A stretch of DNA of 18,527 nucleotides from JASBZA01 sp964345295. Lineage in GTDB: Bacteria > Bacillota > Clostridia > Saccharofermentanales > Fastidiosipilaceae. Shown here in pieces: positions 1-8,293 of this stretch (position 1 is the stretch's first letter; each line of letters starts with the position of its first letter). Made by a program: the position numbers and the translations under genes. The stretch lies in NCBI GenBank assembly GCA_964345295.1, contig CAYFQG010000024.1, positions 1-18,527 on the forward strand. The letters are read 5' to 3'. The notes beneath the pieces were generated by a model, which was given only the letters and a program-made list of their open reading frames with translations, was not told the origin of the DNA and made no database searches.

Positions 1-272
1 GTTGATTTTGGGGCAGTTTGTCTGCCTGTACGCCTCCGTTGCCTCCCGCATGGGAAAACACCCGCACCCTGTCCAGAGCGCAAGCCACAGCGAATGAAAC
101 AGCAGATTTTCCACCCTAATCACGACACTTGAATTTGGGTATAGAAAAAGGGCGGCTGTCTGAAAAACAGTCGCCCGAAAAGGGGATATATACAAGTTAT
201 TTGCTACTCGTCCGCCTTGAAAACCGTTGATATTACTGGCTTTTTCAAAAGTCCTGTATCACCACTCGCACC
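1..272. other. Left-edge region without an assignable gene
   Basis: No gene could be supported here. The first ~130 bases look richer in G+C than the rest and are open in two plus-strand frames (frame 1 to a TGA at about 130, frame 2 to a TGA at about 95) and in one minus-strand frame. All of these run off the window edge, none has a recognisable motif, and the frames compete with one another. The region could hold the 3' end of a rightward gene or the 5' end of a leftward one. From about 140 to 272 it is AT-rich and contains only a terminator-like hairpin, described separately. Confidence 0.4.
145..176 (-). terminator. Second, downstream terminator-like hairpin for the leftward operon
   Basis: A 10-bp stem (GGGCGGCTGT at 150-159 with ACAGTCGCCC at 167-176, one G-T pair) encloses a 7-base loop. 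On the minus strand the stem is followed by a run of five T (positions 149 down to 145), the layout of an intrinsic terminator for leftward transcription. It lies about 100 bp beyond the first lepA terminator, so it is either a backup or ends a small untranslated transcript between them. Confidence 0.6.
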
Positions 273-301
273 AAAAAGACCGCTCTAATAGGCGGTCTTT
301 T
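273..301 (-). terminator. Intrinsic terminator of the hisS-aspS-lepB-lepA operon
   Basis: A 10-bp perfect stem (AAAAGACCGC at 274-283 with GCGGTCTTTT at 292-301) has an 8-base loop and a T-run on the minus strand. It begins 2 bases after the lepA stop codon. The flanking A and T tracts make it potentially bidirectional, but its position fits the end of the leftward operon. Confidence 0.85.
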
Positions 302-303
302 CT

Positions 304-2115
304 TTAGTCGTCTAATTTCAAAACACTCATAAAGGCTTCCTGAGGGATTTCTACACTGCCGACCTGGCGCATCCGCTTCTTACCTTCTTTTTGCTTTTCC
401 AGAAGCTTCTTCTTACGGGTAATATCACCGCCGTAGCACTTGGACAAAACATCCTTACGGAAAGCCCGAACGGTTTCTCTGGCAATGATTTTACCGCCGA
501 TAGCTGCCTGGATAGGAATTTCAAACTGGTGACGGGGGATGACGTCCTTGAGTTTTTCGGCCATCATGCGGCCTCTTTTTTGAGCCTGGTCCTTATGTAC
601 GATAAAGGATAGGGCGTCGACAATCTCGCCGTGAATGAGAATATCGAGCTTGACCAATTCCGCCGGCCTGTAGCATTTAAACTTATAGTCCAAAGAGGCA
701 TAGCCCCTAGTCCTGGATTTCAAGACATCGAAGAAATTATAGATTACTTCATTCAAAGGCATCTCATAATGAATTTCGACCAGGGTCTTATCCAAGTAGG
801 TCATATTGAGGTAGGTCCCTCTTCTCTCCTGGCAGATTTCCATGATATTTCCTACATAGTCGGTTGGGGTCATGATGGTCACATTCACGATAGGTTCTTC
901 CATGTGATCAATCTCGGAGGGGTCGGGCAAGTTGGTCGGATTGGTAATTTCAATCTCTTCCCCGTCTGTCGTGAAGACCTGATAAATAACCGAAGGAGCC
1001 GTCGTGATGATATTTAAATCGAACTCACGCTCCAGGCGTTCTTGGATAATTTCATAGTGCAGAAGGCCTAAGAAACCACAGCGGAAGCCGAAGCCCAAAG
1101 CAGCCGAGCTTTCCGGTTCAAAGGAGAAAGACGCATCGTTCACCTGAAGTTTTTCCAGGGCGTCTTTGAGATTGCCGTAATCTTGGTTATCGACCGGATA
1201 AATACCGCAGAAAACCATCTGCTGGGCCTCTTTATATCCGGGCAAGGCGTCTTTGGCCGGATTAGAGACCAGAGTCACCGTATCACCGATGGCCGTATCC
1301 TTAACATCCTTGATAGAAGCAATGATATAACCGACGTCCCCGGCTTCCAGTGTATCTTGCTTGGACAGGCGGCCGGCCTTGAAATCGCCGACTTCGGTCA
1401 CCGTAAAGCTGGCACCGGTGTGCATCATGAGAATTTGGTCGCCCTTTTTGACCTGGCCGTCACGGACTCGGACGTGTACTACGACACCCTGGTATTCGTC
1501 GTACTTGGCATCAAAAATCAGGGCTCTTAAAGGTCCGTCTTCATCCCCCTCCGGCGGAGGCAGGTATTCGACAATCTTATCCAATACTTCTTCTATGTTG
1601 ATATTGTTTTTGGCCGAAACCATGGGGGCCATGTCTGCTTCGATGCCGATTACTTCTTCGATTTCATCACGAACAAATTCGGGTCGGGCTGCCGGGAGGT
1701 CAATCTTGTTAATAACCGGCAAAATCTCCAGGTCGTTATCGACAGCCATGTAAACATTGGCCAAAGTCTGGGCTTCTATCCCCTGAGACGCATCCACGAC
1801 GAGGACCGCGCCCTCGCAGGCGGCCAAGGACCTGGACACCTCATAAGAGAAGTCCACGTGTCCGGGAGTGTCAATTAAGTTTAGTTCGTAGACCTCCCCG
1901 TCTTTGGCCTTATAGAGCATCTTGGTAGCCTGGGCCTTGATGGTAATCCCACGCTCACGCTCAATATCCATATTGTCCAACACCTGGTCTTGCATCTCAC
2001 GCTTGGTGAGACTACCGGTATGTTCAATCAAGCGGTCAGCCAAAGTGGACTTTCCGTGGTCCACATGGGCAATAATGGAAAAATTTCTGATGTGTTGCTG
2101 CCTCTGACTGGTCAA
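304..2115 (-). CDS. lepA: Translation elongation factor 4 (LepA/EF4), ribosome back-translocating GTPase
   Basis: EF4 is a ribosome-bound translational GTPase that can move tRNAs backwards and helps at stalled or stressed ribosomes and in initiation. The 603-residue length is that of the family (about 600). The GTPase domain carries the P-loop AHVDHGKST (16-24), the switch region with RGIT (56-59), DTPGH (82-86) and NKID (136-139). Domain II, the EF-G-like domains, and the LepA-specific C-terminal domain ending in ...QEAFMSVLKLDD follow. The start codon is TTG, chosen because a strong AAGGAGG lies 8 bases upstream and the translated N-terminus (MTSQRQQHIRNFSIIAHVDH) matches the family. It is the last gene of a leftward operon, 26 bp after lepB, and is followed directly by an intrinsic terminator. 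Sequence and length make this assignment secure. Confidence 0.97.
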   Translation of the reverse strand: MTSQRQQHIRNFSIIAHVDHGKSTLADRLIEHTGSLTKREMQDQVLDNMDIERERGITIKAQATKMLYKAKDGEVYELNLIDTPGHVDFSYEVSRSLAACEGAVLVVDASQGIEAQTLANVYMAVDNDLEILPVINKIDLPAARPEFVRDEIEEVIGIEADMAPMVSAKNNINIEEVLDKIVEYLPPPEGDEDGPLRALIFDAKYDEYQGVVVHVRVRDGQVKKGDQILMMHTGASFTVTEVGDFKAGRLSKQDTLEAGDVGYIIASIKDVKDTAIGDTVTLVSNPAKDALPGYKEAQQMVFCGIYPVDNQDYGNLKDALEKLQVNDASFSFEPESSAALGFGFRCGFLGLLHYEIIQERLEREFDLNIITTAPSVIYQVFTTDGEEIEITNPTNLPDPSEIDHMEEPIVNVTIMTPTDYVGNIMEICQERRGTYLNMTYLDKTLVEIHYEMPLNEVIYNFFDVLKSRTRGYASLDYKFKCYRPAELVKLDILIHGEIVDALSFIVHKDQAQKRGRMMAEKLKDVIPRHQFEIPIQAAIGGKIIARETVRAFRKDVLSKCYGGDITRKKKLLEKQKEGKKRMRQVGSVEIPQEAFMSVLKLDD

Positions 2116-2123
2116 AGGTTTTG

Positions 2124-2130
2124 CCTCCTT
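2124..2130 (-). promoter_or_regulatory. Ribosome binding site fixing the TTG start of lepA
   Basis: AAGGAGG on the minus strand lies 8 bases from a TTG codon at 2113-2115. No ATG or GTG is available before the conserved GTPase N-terminus, so this site decides the lepA start. Confidence 0.8.
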
Positions 2131-2141
2131 ATAGTTAGATT

Positions 2142-2876
2142 TTATTCAGGTATGCCAAATCTGGCGAAGGGATAAATCCTGATGAGGACATGTCCCACGA
2201 TGGCGTCTTTGGGTACGGGGCCAAAGATTCTGGAGTCGGCACTGTAGGCTCTCTTATCGCCCAGCACGTAGACATGGTCTTCGTCTAAGGTAAGGGGTCC
2301 CTCCCAATCCGCCGGGGCCACCGTGTAGGTCCCTTCGGGCAGATAAGACTCGTCCAATTCTTCGTTATTGATATAGACCTTACCGTCGACGAAATCAATG
2401 GTGTCGCCGGGCTCGGCTATGACACGTTTGACCAACATCTCATTGTGGCGATAGCTGGCCAAGAGATTAGAATCCACTGTCACGATAGCACCTCGGGCAG
2501 GGGTACTAAAGTGCGGGCTGACCTTCTCGACCAATAACTGATCCTGGTTTAAGAGAGTCGGCTCCATAGATGACCCTACCACAGCACTTCTCTGAATGAC
2601 AAAGTACGATAAGAGAAGACCTACGATGACGGCAATTAAAATATAACGAATCCAGTCCAAAACCTCTATAAGTACACTGGTCTTATCATGGTCCGAATAG
2701 ATATCCTGCTCTTCCGGCAAGACCTCTCGCCTGTCCGGAGCAGGCTCGGCTTCGGGCGAGTCCGGAATGTAATTTAAGTAAGTAGGCCTAATATGGGGCG
2801 CATCCATCTCGATACGGACCGGCCTTACTTCCTGCTTCTGGTTTTGTTCATTTGTTTTATTTTCATTATCCGTCAT
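2142..2876 (-). CDS. lepB: Type I signal peptidase (leader peptidase), single-helix membrane form
   Basis: This enzyme removes N-terminal signal peptides from exported proteins on the outer face of the membrane, using a Ser/Lys dyad. The 244-residue protein has a long acidic, polar N-terminal tail (about 1-70), one membrane helix (about 77-95) and a catalytic domain. The nucleophile Ser103 lies in GSSMEPT, the general base Lys150 in MLVKRVIAEPGD, and the last box reads LGDKRAYSADSRIFG near 205-219. In most relatives that box is GDNR, so Asn is replaced by Lys here. The N-terminal tail is longer than the few residues common in Gram-positive SipS-type enzymes. The gene starts 7 bp after aspS ends and lies 26 bp before lepA, so it is cotranscribed with translation genes. 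Catalytic residues are intact and I expect an active enzyme. Confidence 0.95.
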   Translation of the reverse strand: MTDNENKTNEQNQKQEVRPVRIEMDAPHIRPTYLNYIPDSPEAEPAPDRREVLPEEQDIYSDHDKTSVLIEVLDWIRYILIAVIVGLLLSYFVIQRSAVVGSSMEPTLLNQDQLLVEKVSPHFSTPARGAIVTVDSNLLASYRHNEMLVKRVIAEPGDTIDFVDGKVYINNEELDESYLPEGTYTVAPADWEGPLTLDEDHVYVLGDKRAYSADSRIFGPVPKDAIVGHVLIRIYPFARFGIPE

Positions 2877-2883
2877 CTTTGCT

Positions 2884-4680
2884 TTATTCCTCTTGTGCCG
2901 TTTCGGGCTCTGACGGATTCACAGCCAAGCCCAAATCTTCTAATTGCCGGTCCGAAACAAAGCCGGGTGCCTGAGTCATCAGGTCGGCAGAGCTTTGTAC
3001 CTTAGGGAAGGCAATCACTTCTTTAATATTATCAATGCCCAAAGCCAGCATGACCAAGCGGTCTAAACCGATGGCCAAACCGCCGTGGGGCGGAACTCCG
3101 TATTGGAAGGCTTCCAATAAGAAGGAGAAGTTCTCATAGGCTTGTTCTTTACTGAAACCCAAGAGCTCGAACATCTTGTTTTGCAGGTCCTGGTCGTGGA
3201 TACGGATAGAGCCTCCGCCCAATTCGTAGCCGTTTAAAACAATGTCATAGGCCAAAGCGCGGACCTTGCCGGGGTCTTTGTCTAAGAGGTCCAAGTCCTC
3301 TTCATTAGGCATGGTAAAGGGATGGTGGACGGCCACAAAGCGCTTCTCTTCCTCGTCCCACTCCAGGAGGGGGAAGTCGGTCACCCAGCAGAAGGCGTCG
3401 GTTGAAGGATCATAGAGCTCCAACATTTTGCCCAAGTGCGATCTAAGCGCACCCAAAGCCGTCTGCACGGTCCTGATATTGCGGTCTGAAACGATAAGAA
3501 GGAGGTCACCGTCCTTAGCTGCTGTCTCTTCCTTAAGCTTAGAAAGAAGTTCCTCGTCCATAAACTTCAGGATAGAACCGCGCCAGGTCTCTCCGGGAAC
3601 AAGCCAGGCCAGGCCGCCTGCTCCGTAGTCTTTTACAAAGTCTTGGAGCTTGTCGATTTCTTTACGGGTCATGCTACCGGCACCGGGTGCTACGATAAGC
3701 TCTACCCTGCCGCCCGCTTCAATCGCCGAAGTAAAGACTTTAAATTCTGTATCCTTCACCAAGTCCGAAATATCTTGTAATTCCATGCCGAAACGGATAT
3801 CCGGTTTGTCCGAACCGAAACGCCCCATGGCTTCTTCCCAAGTCAAGCGGGGAAAGGCGTCTTCAACATGTTGCCCTTTGACATCCGCCCACAAAGCCTT
3901 CAGATAAGATTCGACCAGGCTCATGACGTCTTCTTGTTTAACGAAAGACATCTCCAAGTCAATTTGTGTAAACTCCGGCTGACGATCGGCTCTTAAGTCT
4001 TCGTCGCGGAAGCATTTGGCAATCTGGAAATAGCGGTCTACTCCTGACACCATAAGAAGCTGCTTATAAAGCTGAGGGCTTTGCGGCAAGGCAAAAAACT
4101 TACCGGGGAAAATTCTAGACGGAACTAGGTAGTCTCTGGCCCCTTCCGGCGTAGACTTACCCAACATGGGGGTCTCAATATCCAAGAAACCTTCTTGGCT
4201 GAAGAATTGACGAGTGAAGTTCGTGATGTCGGAACGCACCTTCAGATTTCTTTGCATGGGAGACCTTCTGAGGTCCAGGTAGCGGTGCTTCAGGCGCAAG
4301 CTCTCCTTAACATCCGATTCTTCTTCAATATAAAACGGCGGGGTCTTGGCCTGGCTAAGAATTCTTAATTCATTAACGTGAATCTCCCAGAGACCGGTCT
4401 TCATCTCGGGATTGGGATTTTCTCTTTCACGCATCAAGCCTTTAACGGCCAAAACATATTCGCTTCTGACTTTGGAAGCCTTATCGCGGACATCTTCGGG
4501 GGACTCTTCGTCCACCACCAGCTGCATAATACCGGATCTGTCTCTTAAACTGATAAAAATAAGGCCGCCTAAGTCTCTTTGGACTTGGCACCAGCCCATC
4601 AAGGTCACTTCTTGCCCCAGGCTCTCTTCACTCAGGTCGGCACATAGGGCCGTTCTCTTAAGACCTTCTAATGATTCCAT
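2884..4680 (-). CDS. aspS: Aspartyl-tRNA synthetase, bacterial type with GAD domain
   Basis: The enzyme charges tRNA-Asp (and tRNA-Asn if non-discriminating) with aspartate in the cytoplasm. The 598 residues match the bacterial-type enzyme (about 590). The order is an N-terminal OB-fold anticodon-binding domain (about 1-105), the class II catalytic core with FALPQSPQLYKQLLM near 196-210, motif 2 beginning FRDEDLRADRQPEF (224-237), a GAD insertion (about 295-410), HHPFTMP (452-458), and motif 3 GLAIGLDRL (534-542). The ATG is preceded by AGGAG at 7-base spacing. It lies downstream of hisS with a 61-bp gap that contains a TATAAT (4723-4728, minus strand) without a convincing -35, so an internal promoter is possible. 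Whether it also mischarges tRNA-Asn cannot be read from the sequence alone. Confidence 0.97.
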   Translation of the reverse strand: MESLEGLKRTALCADLSEESLGQEVTLMGWCQVQRDLGGLIFISLRDRSGIMQLVVDEESPEDVRDKASKVRSEYVLAVKGLMRERENPNPEMKTGLWEIHVNELRILSQAKTPPFYIEEESDVKESLRLKHRYLDLRRSPMQRNLKVRSDITNFTRQFFSQEGFLDIETPMLGKSTPEGARDYLVPSRIFPGKFFALPQSPQLYKQLLMVSGVDRYFQIAKCFRDEDLRADRQPEFTQIDLEMSFVKQEDVMSLVESYLKALWADVKGQHVEDAFPRLTWEEAMGRFGSDKPDIRFGMELQDISDLVKDTEFKVFTSAIEAGGRVELIVAPGAGSMTRKEIDKLQDFVKDYGAGGLAWLVPGETWRGSILKFMDEELLSKLKEETAAKDGDLLLIVSDRNIRTVQTALGALRSHLGKMLELYDPSTDAFCWVTDFPLLEWDEEEKRFVAVHHPFTMPNEEDLDLLDKDPGKVRALAYDIVLNGYELGGGSIRIHDQDLQNKMFELLGFSKEQAYENFSFLLEAFQYGVPPHGGLAIGLDRLVMLALGIDNIKEVIAFPKVQSSADLMTQAPGFVSDRQLEDLGLAVNPSEPETAQEE

Positions 4681-4741
4681 CTCTATCTCCTATTATTTTC
4701 CTTAAAAGCCTAATTTTTTCATATTATAGACTAGTTTTGTC

Positions 4742-6013
4742 TTAGTCTTCGGCCAAAATCTCTGCCAAGGCATCTATATTATGAAGGTCTACCTCGACCT
4801 CTTCCTTATCACGGTCCACCAAACTTCTCAGCATGGCCTTGCCCCGGGCCAACTCGTCTTCGCCCAAAACTAAAATATAGTCCATGTTGTTTTTGCCGGC
4901 GTATTTCATCTGAGCTCTAAGCGATCGGTCCATCAAATCATACTGGACCGAAATACCACGACGACGCAAAGCTTGGGCCAAAGCCTGAGCCTCGGCATGA
5001 GCAGCATCATTTAAATTCGCAATATAAAGCGTGGTCTCTAAACTGTGCGCTTTTACCAAGCCTTGGGCTTCCAGCTCCATCAAGAGCCTTTCTTCTCCCA
5101 TGGCAAAGCCGATACCGGGTGTAGAAGGTCCTCCCAAAGCTTCGACCAGGCCGTCGTAGCGTCCGCCGCCGCAGATGGTTCCCTGGGTGCCCACATTCTC
5201 GGAAACAAATTCAAAGACGGTCTTAGTGTAGTAATCCAAACCACGGACAATTCTAGGATCTACCTTATAGGAAATTCCCATATCGTCGAGGAGGCCTTTT
5301 AGCGTGTCAAAGTGGTCTCTACACTCTTCATCCAGATAGTCCAGAATCAAAGGCGCATCCTTGGTAACTTCTTGGCAAGACTTCTCTTTGCAATCCAAAA
5401 CCCTCAAAGGATTTTCTTCCATACGGTTTTGACAATCCTGACACAACTGATCTTTCTTAGGGCGTAAATAGGCAAGCAGTGCCTCCCGATATTGGGCCCG
5501 GCAGTTAGGGCAACCGATGCTGTTAATATGAAGGGCATAGTCTTTTAAACCCAACTCTTCAAAGTAATGATCCAACATGGCCAAAACTTCCGCATCGATG
5601 TGAGGTCCTTTGGCCCCGAATGCTTCCACACCCATCTGGTGAAACTCTCTGTAACGGCCCTTTTGCACATTCTCATAACGGAAAGCGGTGATAACATAAA
5701 AAAGGCGTTGCGGTGAAGGCTTAGACCCCATACCGTTCTCAACATAGGCTCGGACGACACCCGCCGTGCCTTCGGGGCGTAGGGTCAAAGACCTGCCCCC
5801 CTTATCTTCGAAGGTGTACATCTCCTTCTGAACGACATCGGTGGTCTCCCCCACACCGCGCTGAAAAACCTCGCTATGCTCAAAGGTCGGGATACGAATT
5901 TCCTCGTAACCGTAAAGCTTACATAAATCCTCGAACGTTCTCTCGACATATTGCCAATTTAAGGTGACTTCCGGTAAAAGGTCCTGGGTCCCCTTGGGCG
6001 CTTGTTGCTTCAT
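4742..6013 (-). CDS. hisS: Histidyl-tRNA synthetase
   Basis: This class IIa synthetase attaches histidine to tRNA-His. At 423 residues it has the standard length. Visible signatures are motif 1 and the TLRPEGTAGVVRAY stretch (77-90), motif 2 beginning FRYENVQKGRYREF (111-124), the histidine-binding RGLDYY (257-262), GGGRYDGL (282-289), motif 3 GIGFAMGEERL (300-310), and a C-terminal anticodon-binding domain from about 330. A Cys-rich insertion domain with CPNC (168-171), CQDC (191-194) and two later Cys resembles that of other Firmicutes enzymes and may bind zinc, which is inference. A strong AGGGAGG precedes the ATG by 4 bases. It heads the leftward operon hisS-aspS-lepB-lepA. No T-box leader is visible upstream. 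Confidence 0.97.
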   Translation of the reverse strand: MKQQAPKGTQDLLPEVTLNWQYVERTFEDLCKLYGYEEIRIPTFEHSEVFQRGVGETTDVVQKEMYTFEDKGGRSLTLRPEGTAGVVRAYVENGMGSKPSPQRLFYVITAFRYENVQKGRYREFHQMGVEAFGAKGPHIDAEVLAMLDHYFEELGLKDYALHINSIGCPNCRAQYREALLAYLRPKKDQLCQDCQNRMEENPLRVLDCKEKSCQEVTKDAPLILDYLDEECRDHFDTLKGLLDDMGISYKVDPRIVRGLDYYTKTVFEFVSENVGTQGTICGGGRYDGLVEALGGPSTPGIGFAMGEERLLMELEAQGLVKAHSLETTLYIANLNDAAHAEAQALAQALRRRGISVQYDLMDRSLRAQMKYAGKNNMDYILVLGEDELARGKAMLRSLVDRDKEEVEVDLHNIDALAEILAED

Positions 6014-6175
6014 ATTGCCTCCCTAGAAATCTCACAGATTATTGGGCCAAAGGCACGGCTTCAAGCCCAAATCAATTCTTATTATTATAAACCAAGACCT
6101 TGCTTTAAGCGACTTACCGGGCCAAATAAGGTAGAATCGATAAGAACAAGAAAGTGATACGGAGGAAGGAAAGTC
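6014..6175. promoter_or_regulatory. Divergent promoter region between hisS and the HAD-radA-ispD cluster
   Basis: This 162-bp gap separates two divergent gene sets. On the minus strand a TATAAT (6084-6089) sits about 70 bp before hisS. On the plus strand a TAGAAT (6132-6137) sits about 38 bp before the HAD gene. Neither has a good -35 hexamer at 16-18 bp, so both are tentative. There is no T-box sequence (AGGGTGGnACCGCG) and the gap is too short for a full T-box leader plus promoter. The HAD gene has a strong GGAGGAAGG ribosome binding site. Confidence 0.45.
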
Positions 6176-6859
6176 ATGTCTTCAACTATTGCCATGCCGG
6201 ACAAGTCCTACGCTATTTTTGATATGGACGGAACCCTGATCGACTCTATGCCTTACTGGGCTCAATTGCCTGAAGAATATCTCAAATCCATGGGAGTTAA
6301 AGATATCCCGCCCAATCTTTTCGAGAAAATTTCTACCCAGACCGCTACGGAAGCGGCTCAAACTTTCCTGGACCACTTTAGCAACGCGTTTCCCGAATCC
6401 GGCATTGCCGAAACGACTCTTCCGGATGCCAAGACCATCACAGAAGGCATAAATGCCCTCATGGCACACCACTATGCCGAAGATATCCCTCTAAAGGCCC
6501 ATGTCGTCTCTTATCTGGACGCCTGGAAAGAAAAAGGCGGCCGCCTCTGTGTGGCTTCTGCCACAGCCGAACCTTTAATAAGGCTTTGCTTGAGCCGGTT
6601 GGACATTCTGTCTTACTTTGATTTTGTCTTATCGACCGAAACTTTGGGCATCCATAAGCGTGACGACCGCGTTTTTCGCATGGCCGCTGCGAAATGGGAC
6701 CAATCACCCGAAAACATAGCGGTTTATGAAGATAGTCTCTTTGCCTTAAGATCTGCCAAGTCGGGCGGTTTTTACACCGTGGCGGTCCACGACCATGTCC
6801 AAGAGCCGTCCTGGCCGGCCTTACAAGAAGAAGCCGACCTGGCTATTTATCTGGACTAG
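6176..6859 (+). CDS. HAD-superfamily phosphatase (beta-phosphoglucomutase/phosphoglycolate phosphatase-like)
   Basis: A 227-residue cytoplasmic hydrolase of the haloacid dehalogenase fold, subfamily IA type, probably a phosphatase on a small phosphorylated metabolite. The substrate cannot be named. Motif I is FDMDGTLIDS with nucleophile Asp16 and acid/base Asp18, followed by a helical cap (about 25-115). Motif II is the Ser/Thr of VASATAEP, motif III is a Lys in the IHKRDDRVF stretch, and motif IV is YEDSLFALRSAKSGGF, in which Glu-Asp bind magnesium. All catalytic positions are filled. GGAGGAAGG precedes the ATG. It is the first gene of a rightward cluster, 18 bp before radA, so it is likely cotranscribed with radA and ispD. 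Confidence 0.88.
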   Translation: MSSTIAMPDKSYAIFDMDGTLIDSMPYWAQLPEEYLKSMGVKDIPPNLFEKISTQTATEAAQTFLDHFSNAFPESGIAETTLPDAKTITEGINALMAHHYAEDIPLKAHVVSYLDAWKEKGGRLCVASATAEPLIRLCLSRLDILSYFDFVLSTETLGIHKRDDRVFRMAAAKWDQSPENIAVYEDSLFALRSAKSGGFYTVAVHDHVQEPSWPALQEEADLAIYLD

Positions 6860-6877
6860 ACTAAAGAAAGGACTCCC

Positions 6878-8284
6878 ATGGCTAAGAAAAACACCACCTA
6901 TTACTGTACGGCCTGCGGCTATGAATCCAGCGGCTGGTTGGGTAAGTGCCCCTCTTGCGGCGGCTGGAATACCTTCGAGGAGAAAATCAATATCCCCAAG
7001 GCCAAATCCGGCTCCGGTGCAGGCGTGGGACAGGGCTGGCTGGGAGACCTCCTGGACGAAGATTCGGCCAAAGAAGAAACGCTGCTCACCCTGGACAAGG
7101 TCCACGGTGAAGCGGCCAGTTACTTTTCTTCCGGTATAAACGAATTTGATCGGGTTCTGGGAGGAGGTTTTGTTCCGGGCTCACTGGTCCTGGTCGGCGG
7201 CGACCCCGGCATAGGCAAATCCACCTTACTCTTGCAAGCATCAGCCCATGCCAAAACCACCGGACCTATCCTTTATATTTGCGGTGAAGAATCGCCTCAG
7301 CAGGTCAAACTTCGGTCCGACCGCCTGCAAATTAAAGATTCCGGCATCAAGCTGACCACCGAAGTGGTCTTCGAAAAGTTGGCCGTCATTATAAGTAAGC
7401 TAAAACCGCGCCTGGTCGTTGCTGACTCTATCCAAACGCTATACTCCGACCAAACCGGCTCGGCTCCGGGCACGCCAAACCAAATTCGGGACGTGGCTGC
7501 CGGCTTTCTTCGCCTGGCAAAAAAACTGGGCACCACCATTATCCTGGTCGGCCATGTCACCAAGACAGGAAATTTGGCCGGCCCCAGAATGCTCGAACAC
7601 ATGGTGGATACGGTTTTGTATTTTGAAGGTGACAAGTACTCGTCTCTTCGCTTAGTCCGTGCGGTCAAAAACCGTTTCGGCCCCACCAATGAGGTTGCCT
7701 TATTCGAAATGGGCGAACGAGGCCTCATGCCGGTCGAAAACCCTTCCGAAGCCCTGCTCGAATCCATGCCGCAACAGGTGCCGGGGTCGGCTCTGAGTGT
7801 CATCGTAGAAGGGACCAGACCCCTGGTTGTAGAGATTCAAGCCCTTCTGAATGCCACGTCTTATCCCAGCCCGCTTCGTATGGCCCAGGGCCTGGACCGC
7901 AATCGCGTTTCTATGCTCATGGCCCTTTTAGAAAAACAGACCGACATGACCTTAAGTAATATGGATTCCTTTATTAATGTAGTCTCCGGCCTCCAGGCTG
8001 ACGATCCGGCCACCGACCTGGCTCTTTTGGCCGCTATCACGTCTTCTTACAAAAACCTTCCTATCCGGGCCAAAACGCTTTTCTGCGGTGAGGTAGGCCT
8101 TACCGGAGAAATCCGTCCGGTCTCCCGCCTGGCCGACCGCTTAAAAGAAGCCTCTAACCTCAACTTTGAATATATTTTCTTACCCGGTTCGGCCAAGCGC
8201 GAAATCCAAAAATTAGACCTGGGAACCGGTTTAGAAGTAATTTTTGTTGACCAAGTTCAGGAAGCTTTGGACATCTGCTTCTAG
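6878..8284 (+). CDS. radA: DNA repair protein RadA (Sms), recombination branch-migration ATPase
   Basis: RadA is a RecA-like hexameric helicase that promotes branch migration during homologous recombination and repair. The 468 residues show an N-terminal zinc finger (Cys10, Cys13, Cys24, Cys27), a Walker A GGDPGIGKST (107-116), the Walker B VVADSIQ stretch, the RadA-specific VKNRFG motif, and a C-terminal Lon-like domain ending with ...LAAITSSYKNLPIR and GEVGLTGEIRPV. Length fits the family (450-465). An AAAGGA lies just upstream of the ATG. In many Firmicutes radA is next to disA, which is not present here. Instead ispD follows after 9 bp. Confidence 0.97.
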   Translation: MAKKNTTYYCTACGYESSGWLGKCPSCGGWNTFEEKINIPKAKSGSGAGVGQGWLGDLLDEDSAKEETLLTLDKVHGEAASYFSSGINEFDRVLGGGFVPGSLVLVGGDPGIGKSTLLLQASAHAKTTGPILYICGEESPQQVKLRSDRLQIKDSGIKLTTEVVFEKLAVIISKLKPRLVVADSIQTLYSDQTGSAPGTPNQIRDVAAGFLRLAKKLGTTIILVGHVTKTGNLAGPRMLEHMVDTVLYFEGDKYSSLRLVRAVKNRFGPTNEVALFEMGERGLMPVENPSEALLESMPQQVPGSALSVIVEGTRPLVVEIQALLNATSYPSPLRMAQGLDRNRVSMLMALLEKQTDMTLSNMDSFINVVSGLQADDPATDLALLAAITSSYKNLPIRAKTLFCGEVGLTGEIRPVSRLADRLKEASNLNFEYIFLPGSAKREIQKLDLGTGLEVIFVDQVQEALDICF

Positions 8285-8293
8285 GAGGTATTT

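Noticed and set aside
1..130. Edge ORF candidates in plus frames 1 and 2 and a minus frame
   Set aside because: They compete with each other, run off the edge and show no recognisable motif, so none was called as a gene.
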